From Acanthosepion lycidas (taxonomy: Eukaryota; Mollusca; Cephalopoda; Sepiida; Sepiidae), in contig OZ010580.1 of assembly GCA_963932145.1 (NCBI GenBank), forward strand, positions 4,655,334 to 4,719,333: a stretch of 64,000 nucleotides of DNA, read 5' to 3'. Positions 34,957 to 48,258 of the stretch are shown one piece after another; position 1 is the first letter of the stretch, and each line of letters begins with the position of its first letter. The translations under genes and the position numbers were made by a program. Below the pieces are notes generated by a model. That model worked only from the letters and a program-made list of their open reading frames with translations. It ran no database searches and was not told the DNA's origin.

Positions 34957-37900
34957 ATTATTAAAGTTTATTTTTGAAAGATTTAAAAAGAGAATTATGC
35001 TGTGTTGACAAATTTTTCGATATGGATGATTTTACTGTTAATCTGAAAAAAACTTCAATCAATTTAAATTCAGTTTAAAATACTGCAAATTATTTTGCTT
35101 ACTGGGAATATTAAATTTAATCTATTAGATTGAATTTAAACTAAAATAAAAACTTCAAGAAACATTTTTCACTTTTTTCGACTTAATCATATTTTGAAGA
35201 CCGAAAATCTTTACAATAGTCAGAAAAATGTACCAATTCCCAATGTCAATTCAGCGTTTGTAAGTTAGGAGAACAAAATCATATTTCTATGCATGCGGGA
35301 GCTGCGCGAATGTATTTCTATTCTCTGCGTAAATTTGATCGGAAATGACAGCATTTTGTCATATTAGAGACAGCAGATCTTTAAAGAATCTTCTGAAAAA
35401 ACAGATTGTGTATACACCTGGAAAAATAACTAAAAATGCGTTAAGAAATGTCAATTCGGGTTGATAACTGATTATTATACCGTTCAGCACCCATTTCCTT
35501 CCATTAACATACAAGAAGGATTATACCAGCAACAGAGAGTAATCGTGAGCGGAAATATTTGGATAAATGAATTCGGACCTTTCTCAAGTTTGGCTCGAAT
35601 TCTGAAGTGGACTCAATATCGCTTCTCTCTTTTTTTGTTTTATCGCATTTATTGATTTATTCATGTTATTTGGAATGTATTTTGCAACAGAATTTATTAT
35701 TATTATTATTATTTAGTGAATCTGTGTCAACCATTATTATTAATTTATGACTCGTATTTACTCTCATCTTAATCTTCATGGTCATTAACCTTTTTTAGTA
35801 ATTTCAATGATTTAAAAAATAATTCTAATCAATTTAAATTCGGTTTGAAATGCAGCAATGTATGTTTGTTTTAATTCTGATTAATTAAACTTTAAATCAG
35901 CTAAAATCCTTCTTAATTAACGTTTCACAACAAAAGTATATTTTATTTTTGTCAGATAAAGCGAATTATGTTGTGCTGACATATTTTTTTGTTTTATCGC
36001 ATTTATTGATTTATTTTATTTGGAATGTATTTTGCAACAGAAATTATTATTATTAATTTTTAGTGAATCTTTGTCAACCATTATTATTAATTTATGGCTT
36101 GTATTTATTCTCATCTTAATCTTCATACTGGTTAAAATTTAAAAAAAAAAACATTATTTTGTTTTATCTGCACAAAGTTGTTCAGATATCTAAATCTAAT
36201 ATTAATAAAAATTAAACTTACAATATTTCATCTAATTCACATTTTAATGTAAAAAAGGGAATTATTTGTCAATTAATAATGACTGTTTGCAAGAATAACT
36301 TTAATTATAATAATTTATAAACTTTTAAAATTCTGTATTAATTAATTTGTGGCCATCAAGTGATATAATAATATTATCTGAATAAAAATAGTACATCGGG
36401 AAAAAAAACTTCCATTCTTTAATCTAGATGCATTAATAATGTTAACACTTTATATGTGCAAATGTAAACATTTTATAACGAAAAAACTGTTTAAAATAAC
36501 AAATGGCTTCAAAAAATGAATTTGACAATCTTATTTTTAAGTATTTGTTGATTAATTGGATTTTATCGGCCACCGGACTTGCATATTGAAACTGGGTTTC
36601 TGCCTCCACGGACAAATAAAAGTCTCAAGTTCAAATGTCTCTTCTCTGAAACATTTGCTCTGCCTCATTAAAACTAAAAAATAGACTGACCAGGTTAGCC
36701 TACTCAGATGATCCTGAACTTTAGTCGCTCAACTTGTTCGGATCTTTTTAATTAAATAGATAGTAATAACAACAAAAAAGTCACTTCGATAGATTTAAAA
36801 GAATTTTGAAGCAAAAAGGTTAAAAAAAAATTATCTTATCGACTTATAGAATATCTTATGGTCTCAGACTCTTTATACATGTGTCGTATAACTAATTTAT
36901 AATTATTTAATGATCAGTTTCCCTATATCGTCAAATGACAAATATATTTAAATAATCCATTCATGCCCACCGTAATTTTTTTATAATAAAAATTCAGTAT
37001 TGTTAGGTTTATAAAAATTCACTATTTTTATTTCTATTTTTATTCACTATTTTTATTTTAATTTTAAAATTAAATAATTTACAGCTTTATTTTAAAATTA
37101 AAATAAAAACTCGGTGTTAACTACAGATTAATAAAATTCCATTATTAACTAAAAATTATAATTGAAGAATGGCTATTAAGTAATTTTACAATTGCATCTG
37201 TGATATTGTATGCATGATTTATCTCAAGAAATGAAAATATATCGATCAAAATCGGGGGTTTATGAAGATTACGCAAACAATTATTGCTGGAATTCTTTAA
37301 AAAATTGCTGAAAGTACATTATGGAAGACATTGTTATATTTCATTAATGTTTTTTGAAACCATGTTCTGGCATTTATTACATTTTCCTAAATTAAATTAT
37401 AGTTACTTTCCTGATTAGAATTTCTAGTTTCTTAATATAAACAAAAACATTCTTTATGTTTTGTTTCAAAACATTTCTAATAATCAAAATAAAATAAAAT
37501 GCCATTTATCTTCATTAAATTCCTTATTTGTATAATTTGAATCATTAACACTAAATAGAATCAACTTCCCAATAAAGTGATATTTTTGAGTTTCATTCAT
37601 TGCTTTTAGTTTTTCTTTTCTTTGAAAAACAACTTTTGCGCTAAAAGCAATAATAATAATAATAATAATAATCTCTCTAACTATAGTTTAAAAAGCAATT
37701 AAGGAAATATTAAAAGATCTTCTGACATATTCTTGTCCTGAGCGAGAGTTAGTATCTCTCTAATGTTGTTTTTATGGTATTTTTTCTTACTTAAAAATTG
37801 TTGAATAATTTGTGGAATGTTTCGCGTCATAAAAAGTTAACGCCATGAATAAAGTCAGTGAGAAAACTAGTCAAAAAAGTGGATTCAAAAAGATTTAATG

Positions 37901-38289
37901 TTGTTAAAGACGTTTTTATAAGCAGGTTCAAATCAGTTAAAAGGGATAATTTGCAAAAGTCTGTCAAAATCAGCTCATTTTAAAAATCCCGCTTTCGTTG
38001 GCTAAAATTTGGAAATTTTCTAATAAGAATTTTAATCAAATTCGCTATTAGGTTGAAAAAAGTAAGCGCATGATTTTTCAAAATGAATGATCTTGGAAGT
38101 AGTGAAAATTAATATTCGGAAGAAATTAATAATATTAACAAATATTAGTCATGAAAGCAAAATAAATATATAGAGGGTGCGATGAATAAATTGTCTAAAT
38201 TACGCAAAAATGAAAATAACACTGACATCTCATCTTAAATATATTTCCCAAAATTACAAAAAAAAGGTTGAAATACTAAGGAGTAAATT
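34957..38289. repeat. AT-rich spacer with a local tandem duplication
   Basis: No gene. 35636-35780 (GTTTTATCGCATTTATTGAT, GGAATGTATTTTGCAACAGA, CTCATCTTAATCTTCAT) recurs at 35988-36130. Trinucleotide runs occur at about 35694-35715 and 37649-37672. The 36570-36740 stretch is richer in GC but shows no recognisable product. Confidence 0.5.
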
Positions 38290-38299
38290 TATTCAATAA

Positions 38300-38825
38300 A
38301 ATCGCTATTGATTTTTCAACCACAGCTTCGGAATCTCCTGCAATTCTTCTGGGCAGTCAATACTACCATAATCCTTGCCTTCAGTTCATCTTTGGTGTTA
38401 CAAAGAGTTGATCTCTCGCTCAACTGCGCCTCACACTCAAGGGGGTTGCAGTCTGGGGAGTTAGATGGCCAAACGTAAGGGGTGATGTGACCGCGGAAAT
38501 TGTCTGACAGCTATGACTGGGTTCTGCTGCTTGTGTGACATGATCCAGATGTCCTGCTGCCAGACATATGATCTTCCCGCACCTCCACTCCTCAAGTCTC
38601 AGTGTTGAATCTGAGGCCGTCATAAAAAAAATAGGGAGTTCTTATAAGAACGATCAGAGTGAGTTTTACAGGCTGCCATATCGTCTAAATTCAACTCTTT
38701 CCGACTCTTCTGCACTGTCCTCAGAACACACAAACACTCTGAAATGTTCGTAGTGGAGATTCCGGCGCAAATGCCAAACAGTACAGCATGCCGTTTAAGA
38801 ATTTCTGGCGGAGTGAATTATGTCA
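38300..38825 (-). mobile_element. Mariner-family transposase relic
   Basis: Minus-strand pieces: EILKRHAVLFGICAGIST and TNISECLCV (N-terminal helix-turn-helix region, about 38810-38720), RSYVWQQD (about 38580-38555), HITPYVWPSNSPDCNPLE (about 38490-38435, mariner C-terminal catalytic region) and TKDELKARIMVV followed by CRRF (to about 38330). The N- and C-terminal parts are joined by a deletion that removes most of the DDE core, and stops and frame slips occur. It is a dead copy. No matching terminal inverted repeats were found, so its link to the nearby MITEs is open. Confidence 0.85.
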
Positions 38826-38949
38826 TGGTGCACTTTTTCTCAAAGACGGTGCCCAACTAATCCTACTATACTGTGTAGTGGCTAAAATAAAAAGTAAAGA
38901 ACACGCGTGCGAGAAATTAGAATTAAAATATGGTGACAATGATGAGTTC

Positions 38950-39092
38950 AGAGATATGCTTGCTTGAACATCTCTGCGAGCCAGACGGCGTGTTTGGTGA
39001 TATATCCTAGAGATGTCATCTCTGAGCACCTTGCGATGTCGTTTGGCACATCCGTTTCCCAGTCCTTTTTCGACCTTTCCATATCCAGCGAT
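38950..39092 (-). pseudogene. Histone H4 pseudogene (5' half)
   Basis: The minus strand matches H4 from the start codon position (39090-39092, now ATC) through the tail (KRHRKVL region, TCATCTCTGAGCACCTTGCG on plus) to the RRLARR region. A 9-10 base change disrupts the IQGITKPAI segment, and the last two thirds of the gene are missing. Upstream flank still reads ATGATGAAGTTTGAAT, as at 24160. Confidence 0.88.
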
Positions 39093-39330
39093 GATGAAGT
39101 TTGAATCAGTTAATTGAATTCCAATTTAATGAATGATGAAACGATTTATACAGTTTTAAACTGATTTTGCCCGAACGTAGTAAAGAGAACGTTACGTGAT
39201 GCAAAAAGGAAGGCCAATGAAAATACGATGACTATTATTAATTTTATTAAACTGTTTTGGATTTTCTTTTGTTTTGTAGACCAGCACTGGCATTTTATAT
39301 AAAACCCGTATTCATTGTCGGTGCTTAAAA
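39093..39330. promoter_or_regulatory. Ghost of an H4/H3 promoter
   Basis: CGAACGTAGTAAAGAGAACG with TTACGTGAT (39170-39200), CCAAT (39213-39217) and ATATAAAACCCGTATTC (about 39296-39312) follow the order of the intact H4/H3 promoters. The CACGTG is now TACGTG. The H3 coding region that should follow is gone. Confidence 0.75.
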
Positions 39331-40910
39331 TAATAAGCGGTGTTAAATTCTCGTGAGATTCTCCATATGTTTAGTAAATACTGTTTTAATATAATAACAA
39401 TACCACTATAAATACAAAATTTTAAAAGTTTAACGAATTATTCTATTTAAAATATAAAATAACGAAAAAAAAATTCTTAAAATTTATTATTCATCGAAAA
39501 AAATTTTTTAGACCTTCAAATGTGAATTAAATGAAATATTATAAATTTAATTTTCATAAGTTAAGTTAAAGTAGATCTTGAAACATCTCTGTTCAGATAC
39601 AAAAAAAAAATATCATGTTTTTAATTTTCAAAGCAACAAAAAGATGAAAGTAAATATGTGTCAGAATGGTTGACACAGCTTCACTAAAGTAATAATAGTA
39701 ATAGTAATTCTGCTGAAAAAAAACATTTAAAATTAAAAAAAAAATTCAATAAGTGCTATAAATCGGGAAAAAGGCGACATTGTATCCACGTCAGAAATAT
39801 AGTCAAACTGAGGAATGCCTGAGTCCATCTATCCAAATGTTTTCGCTTATGATTACTTACTCTTTGCTGCTAGTACACTGTAATCCTTGTTGTATGTTAA
39901 GATGTGCGTTCAGTGATTTAATAAAACAGTTACCGACACAAAATGACGTTTCTTTATGTATACTTATTTTTCTAATTGCATGGCATACACAATAAATTAA
40001 AATTGCCCAACAACAAATGATGTGGGACGGAACTGCCTTGAGTGCTGATTATTAAAAATTAATTCAAAGTCGTCTTTCTCCTAGAGTAAATGCATTAATA
40101 ATAAAGGGCCCAGTATATTCTCCCTAGTATTCATCCATAGCGAGACAAGGAAAAGATTCATGCATCTCCTGAAATGAACTCCGTCAGCATCTTCGGCGTC
40201 CCTGATTCACTTATCTGCGACGATAACCAAGTTACCCTTGTTATAGATAAAAATTAAGCTATTCATCAAAAGCAAGTCCTCATAGAATAAATTTAACTTT
40301 TTTGTTCAAACAGAACCCACAGTTACATAAAATCTGCTTTGAATCGTAACCTAAAAAAAATGCAATAAAATTTTATTTTATTAGAAAATTTTTAATTTCT
40401 TGAAGGAATAAATAAAAAATATTGTCTTCAGAAAAAATTGTTTTCGATTAATTTTTATGAATTGTTTCTATTTTTAAAACTTAAATTCGAATAAATTATA
40501 AAATTTTAAATCTTTATTTATCTAGTCAAATGAATTAAAACTGTTTAGATGCACCTTAAGTTAACAGAAGATAATTTATGAATTATTTTTATATTTAAAA
40601 TCATTACTTTTAAAAAGCTAAAGACACCATGTCTAAAAATCAAGTCTTTGTCATTTGATATCTTAAACTGGATGCTGAAAGCTGATCACTATATTTGTTG
40701 ATCGTGACTTAAAATCACGCCTAAAGATATCTTTCGATCAACGTGGATTTCCATTAAAAAAGAATATCCTTTAACAGCTAGTAAAGCATTTAATATGTTA
40801 CTGCAATTTTTAACATCATAACTCTGAATTTTATGCACTTAATGCAAAAATAAATGAAATATTGAATGCATTGATAAGAAAATGAGTGTATACTGTATAT
40901 TTATCACATA
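39331..40910. repeat. AT-rich spacer with dispersed repeats
   Basis: No gene. 39660-39990 matches 26095-26370, and 40640-40830 is a reversed copy of the 0.9-kb repeat. A less AT-rich stretch at 40020-40260 has no recognised coding content. Confidence 0.5.
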
Positions 40911-41085
40911 CAGTGTAACCCGGATATAAGAGAGTTGTCGGGACCGAAAAAGAAGTCTCTTAGTCTTATATCCGGGTTTCTCTTATATCTGGGTTTGGTC
41001 TATTTTGTTTAGATAAGTATGGCTCTAATTTGGGACCAGTGAAAATCTCTTATATCCAGGTTTCTCTTATATCCGGGTTACACTG
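40911..41085. mobile_element. Pogo-type MITE
   Basis: 175 bp with inverted ends CAGTGTAACCCGGATATAAG and its complement, each followed by an internal repeat of the same ATATCCGGGTTTCTCTTATA theme. The CAGT...AACCCGGATATAA termini are those of pogo/Tigger-class elements. A TA precedes it and TG follows. It encodes nothing. Confidence 0.85.
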
Positions 41086-41152
41086 TGGAAGGCTTAAAAT
41101 TAAAAAAAAAAGTGTCCAAATCACATGTTTCACACTAACAAGCTGAAATATA

Positions 41153-41232
41153 TTAGGTTGGTGCAAAAATAATGTCGTTTTCTCACATAGAAACATATGT
41201 GAGAAAACGACATTATTTTTGCACCAACCTAA
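41153..41232. mobile_element. Mariner-type MITE
   Basis: 80-bp palindrome TTAGGTTGGTGCAAAAATAA to its complement, with TA on both sides (41151-41152, 41233-41234). It is the best preserved copy. Confidence 0.92.
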
Positions 41233-41509
41233 TACAATGTAATGGCTTCAATACAAATACTTTTATATTATTTCCCTATTTTCAAAGTTCATAACTAATT
41301 TATGATTTCCTTATTAAAATCTACTGTGTGCCCTGAAGTCAAAAAAAGTTTGAGAAATACTGCTTTAGAAAATAACTTAAGCGAACTTCAGTTTGAATGA
41401 ACTAAAGCAAAATTGAGACTTTTTCCTTCTGTACTTGACTTTCATAAAATACAGATTCATTCCTATTCATTAAGATATTTGGAAAGCTAGGAATAAAATC
41501 AAAACTAAA

Positions 41510-41642
41510 TATGCAGACGTCTAGTGACTCCAGTGACAATTATAAAGGCCATTTGTATGAAAATGATATCAGGTTTATTTGTTGCTGGTGTATTTTAGTA
41601 ACAGCCTTGGTTTCTTCCTTTAAAGTACTGCATTAATTCGCT
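41510..41642 (-). pseudogene. Histone H2B pseudogene, 3' end only
   Basis: ATGCAGACGTCTAGTGACTC (41511-41530), TATGAAAATGATATCAGGTT (41556 onwards), then TTGCTGGTGTATT-TAGTAAC and CAGCCTTGGTTTCTTCCTT on plus match the H2B 3' UTR and last ~25 codons at 15955-16060 and 20595-20720. The stem-loop is reduced to ATAAAGGCCATTT. Homology fades after ATTAATTCGCTC. Too short and broken to code. Confidence 0.82.
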
Positions 41643-42060
41643 CACTATATAATTCAATGAATCCTATTACTTTAAAATAATTTTTATTTTATTTTGTGTT
41701 TATGAACGTGTCGATTTCTGTAAATATAAAAAAATCATAACGGTATCTATAGTAATTTTATAATTCATAATTTTCTCAACGAGCGTTTTAGTAAGTAAAG
41801 CTACAAAAAGCAAAAGTACCTAACATTCAATAAAATATTATTTTCTTAAATGTTAGATTAATGGGCAGTTAAAAAATATATAAGTATAAACCATTCACAT
41901 TATATTCGGTAAGTTTTTGTGTTATGTATACCTTATTTAAATTCCCAAATATCAGACTGTCGATAGATCTGTCAACACCCCATTAAAACATTTATAAATT
42001 TGGCATGAAATAGAGTATTATATTTTGCTTATTGAAAATATTCAATTTAATCGATTATAT

Positions 42061-42093
<33 letters not shown>

Positions 42094-43694
42094 TCGTTGG
42101 ATTTCAGAGGTGAAATCCGATCTGAGAGTGATAAATTCTTAAAGTAATACTCATTGAATGTTGGAAAAATAGTTTTTTTTTTAACTGGGGCCATGATTTT
42201 CGGACAATACACCCGTTGAGATAATGCAGGCAAAGGTAGACAGTTTTACTTTTACATATATATATCAAAGTCAAATTGGGATGGGGTACCCAGGGTGGGG
42301 TTTTAAAGCCTTTAATTGCATGGAGATTTCAAGACCAGTATGAGTGACATTTCTGACTGGAGTATACATAATAAAAGTAAGAATATGAGGTGTCGAAAAA
42401 AATACCTTTATTGTTAGTATCGGTTTTTCAATGATGGAATGTTCGCCTGCCCCGCGCGCGGCCGTTTTCGATTCCCCGCCGATACAAACTTTGGAACAAC
42501 CAGCTGGCATTTGCATTTTACCATCAGGTCATTTCGCAGTGCAGTCGATAAATTGATGACTACTTTATTGCACCATTTTGTTAAATAAGCAACTGATGTG
42601 TCATATCTCCTACCTTTAACCACACTGAGATGCTTATGTGAATTAAGTCATTCAAATTTCTGAGGATGGCTGTGACATCAGTGTTGTACTGTTGTACTTC
42701 GCTTCTACTATGCCATTTTAACGTGTGAGTCTCATATTCGATTCCTGGCCACTATATCAGTGGAAGTATTTATCGAGTTCTCTCAGTGATTTATATATGT
42801 GAGTAAAAAAGTGTAGTGCATTTTATTTCGTTGACATAACTGACTGTAGTGTAATGTTAAAAGAAATTTTAGCAAATAAAAATCTAAAAGTTAGAATTTA
42901 AATGTAATAGTAGAAAATGTAAACGGATGAAAAACGGCAAAAATGACTGAGTATTGATGAAAAATTACCGTCAAAATGTTTGTTAATACTAAGAGGAAGT
43001 ATTTTTATTATTTTATTAAATTTTTAAATCCTTTCTAGCATGTTGGAAATTTTGGTTAAAAAACTTTACTTATTTTATGCGTTTAGGAATCTTAGTGCCT
43101 TTTTGCGGTAAAACACCTTGTTTTGAAAATTTTTGCAAAAATCAAATAAATCAAAGACGTAAATTAGGTTGGTGCAAAAATAATGACGTAATAATGTCGT
43201 TTTTTGACGTATTTTTAACGTGCAAAAACGACATTATTGCGTCATTATTTTTTGCACCAACCTAAATAATTAAGTGTTCAGGACATATTCACAAACGAAT
43301 TTTTTTTAGAAAATCTGGGTAAATACACACACAGCTAGTTGATGTGATTTTTTGTCAAGCAGAAACACCATTTGTCGAAAAATCTGTTACGAATCGTCAA
43401 AGAAAATGCAATGAAACCGACATTATTTAACTAGAAAAGCTTTTAGAAATCTGATGAATAATAAAATTAGAATAAACGTTTTCATTTTTTTATTTTAGTT
43501 ATATAATTTATAAAATTTTAAATCAAATCATTTAAAACTATTAATACCCGCCCTTTAAGTGTACAAACTATATTTTATAATTTACTACTCATGAAATGGA
43601 CAAGCTTAATACTAATCAAACACCAAAATGTCTTTCAATATTGAAAGAGAAAGCATATCATGAATTAGTAGAAAAAGACTTTGAATTATTTATT
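41643..43694. repeat. AT-rich spacer with repeat modules and tRNA-like fragments
   Basis: No gene. An AT/ACAT microsatellite is at 42056-42092. GTTTTCGATTCCCCGCC (about 42463-42479, in a GC-rich context) and CATATTCGATTCCTGGCCAC (42732-42751) look like Pol III B-boxes of tRNA-derived SINE debris. 42955-43320 is a GCATAG-family body that carries a MITE. Confidence 0.45.
43164..43265. mobile_element. Mariner-type MITE (longer variant)
   Basis: 102-bp palindrome with the same TTAGGTTGGTGCAAAAATAA end and a longer centre (TGACGTAATAATGTCG and complement). It is inserted in a dispersed repeat. The flanks are not a clean TA pair. Confidence 0.88.
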
Positions 43695-43710
43695 GGCCCT
43701 GAAAAGGACC
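43695..43710 (-). terminator. Histone mRNA 3' stem-loop (H3)
   Basis: Minus strand GGTCCTTTTCAGGGCC, the same G-U variant as at 7804. Confidence 0.93.
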
Positions 43711-43760
43711 GTTTTCTTTTTCTGTAGTAATTGTAGAGAAAAAAAAATGTAAGACGAAAT

Positions 43761-44701
<941 letters not shown>

Positions 44702-44722
44702 ATCTGAAAAACTACTTTCAAC

Positions 44723-44738
44723 GGCCCTTTTTAGGGCC
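44723..44738 (+). terminator. Histone mRNA 3' stem-loop (H4)
   Basis: GGCCCTTTTTAGGGCC, 21 bases after the stop. The conserved CTACGAATTTATTCAACGGT element follows at 44748-44767. Confidence 0.95.
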
Positions 44739-44784
44739 ACCAACTTTCTACGAATTTATTCAACGGTTGCAAGATATGTAAATA

Positions 44785-45929
44785 GGGATGTTCACAAATT
44801 CGCGATAAGTTTTCAAATATATTTTTAAAAATGTAAAAACTTTCTTTTATTTTAATTTAAAGGTAGAGGAATAAGTTTTCTCAGTAAAAAATACTTTGGT
44901 TTATTTATTTAAAAATGAATTTATATTGATTGGTGAACTTTTTTGTTTTCAGTAAACTCGAGGATGTCTAAAGTTAAATTCTTCGTTAAAAATCTTGCAA
45001 AAATAAAATGTACATTTTTTTTTTCAAAGAAAAATTAAAATATTTAAATTTTACTTCATCATCACTTTAGAAAATAAAAGCATTTCTGAACCACGCCGTC
45101 TTGTTTGCTAGGTGTTGATTGATGATTCAGCTTAGGTCAACAGATGTCATGGGACGGATGAACAGTGTAAAATAAATATATAAGAAATTTCATAAGAGAT
45201 ATACATATAATTTTTTACGTACATCTCTTATGAAATTTCATTATTCATCTTTAAATTATCTCTAATGAAATTTTAAACAACTCTTAAAACACGTGAATTT
45301 TTAATGATAATGTCATGTATGAACATCAGTATATAAAAAAGGAATGTTTTTACACAAACAATTTAAAATTCTGTTTTTAAATAGTTCTAGATTGCAAGTT
45401 GTCATAAGATTTATGATTAATAAAAATACTTTTACTTAATAACAGCATTTCCTAAAAGTTACAACATTGAAACTAGATTTTAAATGATTCAACAACTTAA
45501 ACTATTGTTATTAAAATTGTAAAAGAAAGTAAACAATTCTTGTAAAAATGTATGTTTTATCGGAAAATTTTTGCTTCAGTCAGTATCGTCCTTAAAAGCA
45601 ATTAAAAGTTTTTCCAATTAAATAATATCTTAGCTTTATCGGGTTATATATTTTTTTACAATTCAAAGCTGATTTTCGGTAACTCATCGTCCGATTTTAT
45701 AAAAAAAAATGAATTAAATCCTTAAAATACTCCTGCTTTTAAATCAATAAAGATTACAACTTTACTTTTGCATTTCTCGAGTTTTTATAAACTTAAGAAC
45801 TTATTCACAAATAAATTATTTTTTAACCTGTTACCCTAACAGGTGAAAAAATAATTTTTTATTTGTGAATAAGTTCTGAAACTCATTAAAATCCTACAAT
45901 TACATGTTTTTTGCTAAACTTTTTATAAA
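44785..45929. repeat. AT-rich dispersed repeats with two palindromes
   Basis: No gene. Palindromes at 45185-45243 (GAAATTTCATAAGAGAT and complement) and 45795-45877 (AGAACTTATTCACAAAT and complement) would form strong hairpins. Reversed copies of the GTTCATCTGTCC block occur near 45140-45170. Confidence 0.55.
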
Positions 45930-46607
45930 TGAAAGCTTGTTTCTAATGAAATATTCGCTTGATTAGATGATAGTTAATTGAAAAACAAGAAATTTAAGTA
46001 ACTTTCGTTTTTCATAAATGTAAATGTAACCCATATTTTAAAAAAAATATTTCATATTTATCAATTTACGTCTTGAACGTTTTAAAATAATTTGAAACTA
46101 TTGAACTACGTAAAATTAAAATACATTTTAATTTAGCTTTTGAAATAAATGTTACTTAATGCATTTTATTTTTAAATTAATAAATTGTAATACATTTGTT
46201 ACAATTTATTAATTTAAATTTCACTATTTAATAAAATTTGTTTAAGTCTACTCTAATCTAATTAATATTTATCTTAGGTTGTTCAATAATTTAAAATTCT
46301 TTTAAGGTAATTCTATATTAAAAAAATGTATGTACATTATTGGGCATTATTAAACGAAAGCATTAATAATTAATTATACGAACAATCTGTGTAATTTTAT
46401 TTGTTTTGTTCTTGAGCGAGCATTTCTTTATGACATTATTAATTGAATCCGTTATCACTCAATGACGTTAAAATGCTTTTTAAATTTCTTTTTAAATTGT
46501 GTAAAAGATCTAGTTTTAATCTTTATCTGTGTCACTGTCAACTAATTTGTTATTTGGTCATTTGAACGTACAAGCAAAGATTTTCTTTTCTCACACTTTT
46601 ATGGACA

Positions 46608-46641
<34 letters not shown>

Positions 46642-47060
46642 AACTGACCGATTCATTTTTCAGACCGAGTCATTCGAGGTTAGATCAGATTTTCCGCGAA
46701 AGCAGATAAAGATAATGAAGGAAAGATGGCAAACGCACACACGTTAATTGAATAAATTCCGGCTCAGTCAATTGGAAAATTCCGTATTCAAAATATTTAT
46801 TTCATTCTTAAAATAAAAAATTATCATGCTACCTAACTTTACTACATGCAAAATGAATGATTTGCGAATTACTCTACAAAAATAATTCGATCAAAGAAGG
46901 AATTACAAATTGTATATAACGAATCTATACACCAGTCATTAAAGAGTAATAAAATGTATATTTACAATTTTAAAGAAAGTTAAAGCATACATAAGGTATA
47001 TTGTAGGCGTGTTCACGAATTTGCCCAAAAATGACATATGAAAGAGTGCCCCACACTACA
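45930..47060. repeat. Orphan H2A 3' spacer
   Basis: GTTTCTAATGAAATATTCGC (45951), TTTTTCAGACCGAGTCATTC (about 46655), TCAGTCAATTGGAAAAT and GTGTTCACGAATTTGCCCAA (47009) follow the same order as downstream of the H2A genes at 3820 and 21302. No H2A precedes it, so the gene appears to have been lost or left behind by a rearrangement. An A run fills 46611-46639. Confidence 0.75.
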
Positions 47061-48235
47061 CGTCAAAATCTTTACGTTGTTTAAGAAAGATCAAACCAAA
47101 GTGATTTGATTATTTTAGTAAATTCTTTTTCATCCTTTTATAACATTCAAAATTTTGTTTTTCTTACGTCAGCGGATCGACTAACAGCAAATTTTACTAT
47201 CTTTTTAGTGAAAACATGCTCCAAACCAAACGTAATGAAAACAGTTTTACCGTTAAAATCTAACTATCGAGTTTTTTGTTTTAATGGATAATATATATTA
47301 AGGACAATATTGTCTGAATAAAATTTTTTTCGGTGAATTTACAAAATTGGTTTTCATTTTATTTTAAATTTTAATTATAATAATTTATATTTTTAAATCT
47401 CTTAAAATTCAATTTTCAATGGTGTTACTCTTAGAAAAGATTTTTATTAAATAAAACTATATTTATTAATCATATATCGTAAGACTTACTACCACAAACC
47501 GAATATTTTCAAAAGAATTTTGAATTGCTTTATGTGTAAAAAGTAAAAACGTACAGAATTTTATAAATATCGTCATATATACAGGACAGACATTATCAGA
47601 AAATAAGAGCCACACTAGTTGTAAGTTTAGAACCCAACCAGATCCTCTTAAAAACTCAACAAATACATTACAGAGAATATTTTCTAAATCTTTATTTTCT
47701 AAATAAGCAAATAAAGATTCAGAAAAGTATGTTTTATTTTTGAAAAATTTTTTTAAGAGATTTTCATTTTTATAACACTTGCAAAAATGGCACCAAAATC
47801 AACAATTTTAGAAATTTCAAAAAACAACTACTTCCACTCAATTTAAATTGGTTTTAAATTAGTATTTTGCTGATTGAAATATTAAATTTAATCTCTCAGC
47901 TTGAAATTAAAACAAAAATAAAATTTATTTTAAACGTTAGGTATCACGTTTTCGTAGAAATCACTAAATCATAATTCTTAATTCATTATTTTTGAATATT
48001 AATTTTATTTTAATTCCAAAGCCTGATGGGTACATTTTATTTTCTTTTACCTGATTTTAAAATTCTTATATAAACATTTTTATCATAACGGCCTTAAATT
48101 GAAATGATCAGTCCTTTATCCATATGAAAAATAACCACCGTGGAATATTTTTTTTTTTTTTTTTTTTTTTCAAACCAACTAAAAAAACCAGAATCGGGAC
48201 ACGACGAACGCTATCCAAACATTAGAAAAAGCAGT
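47061..48235. repeat. AT-rich dispersed repeats, LINE target
   Basis: No gene. Contains the TTTAATCTCTCAGCTTGAAA module and TTAGGTATCACG end (47937). From about 48050 it is the ACGGCCTTAAATTG / CGGGACACGACGAACGCTAT repeat, which is cut at 48236-48241 by the LINE and resumes at 55659. A T run lies at 48148-48170. Confidence 0.6.
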
Positions 48236-48258
48236 AATAGTGTTGTGTCGTGTATCTT

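Noticed and set aside
36570..36740. Possible exon in a GC-richer stretch
   Set aside because: Stops in all frames and no recognisable motif or splice context.
37649..37672. CRISPR-like or functional repeat
   Set aside because: It is a simple TAA microsatellite.
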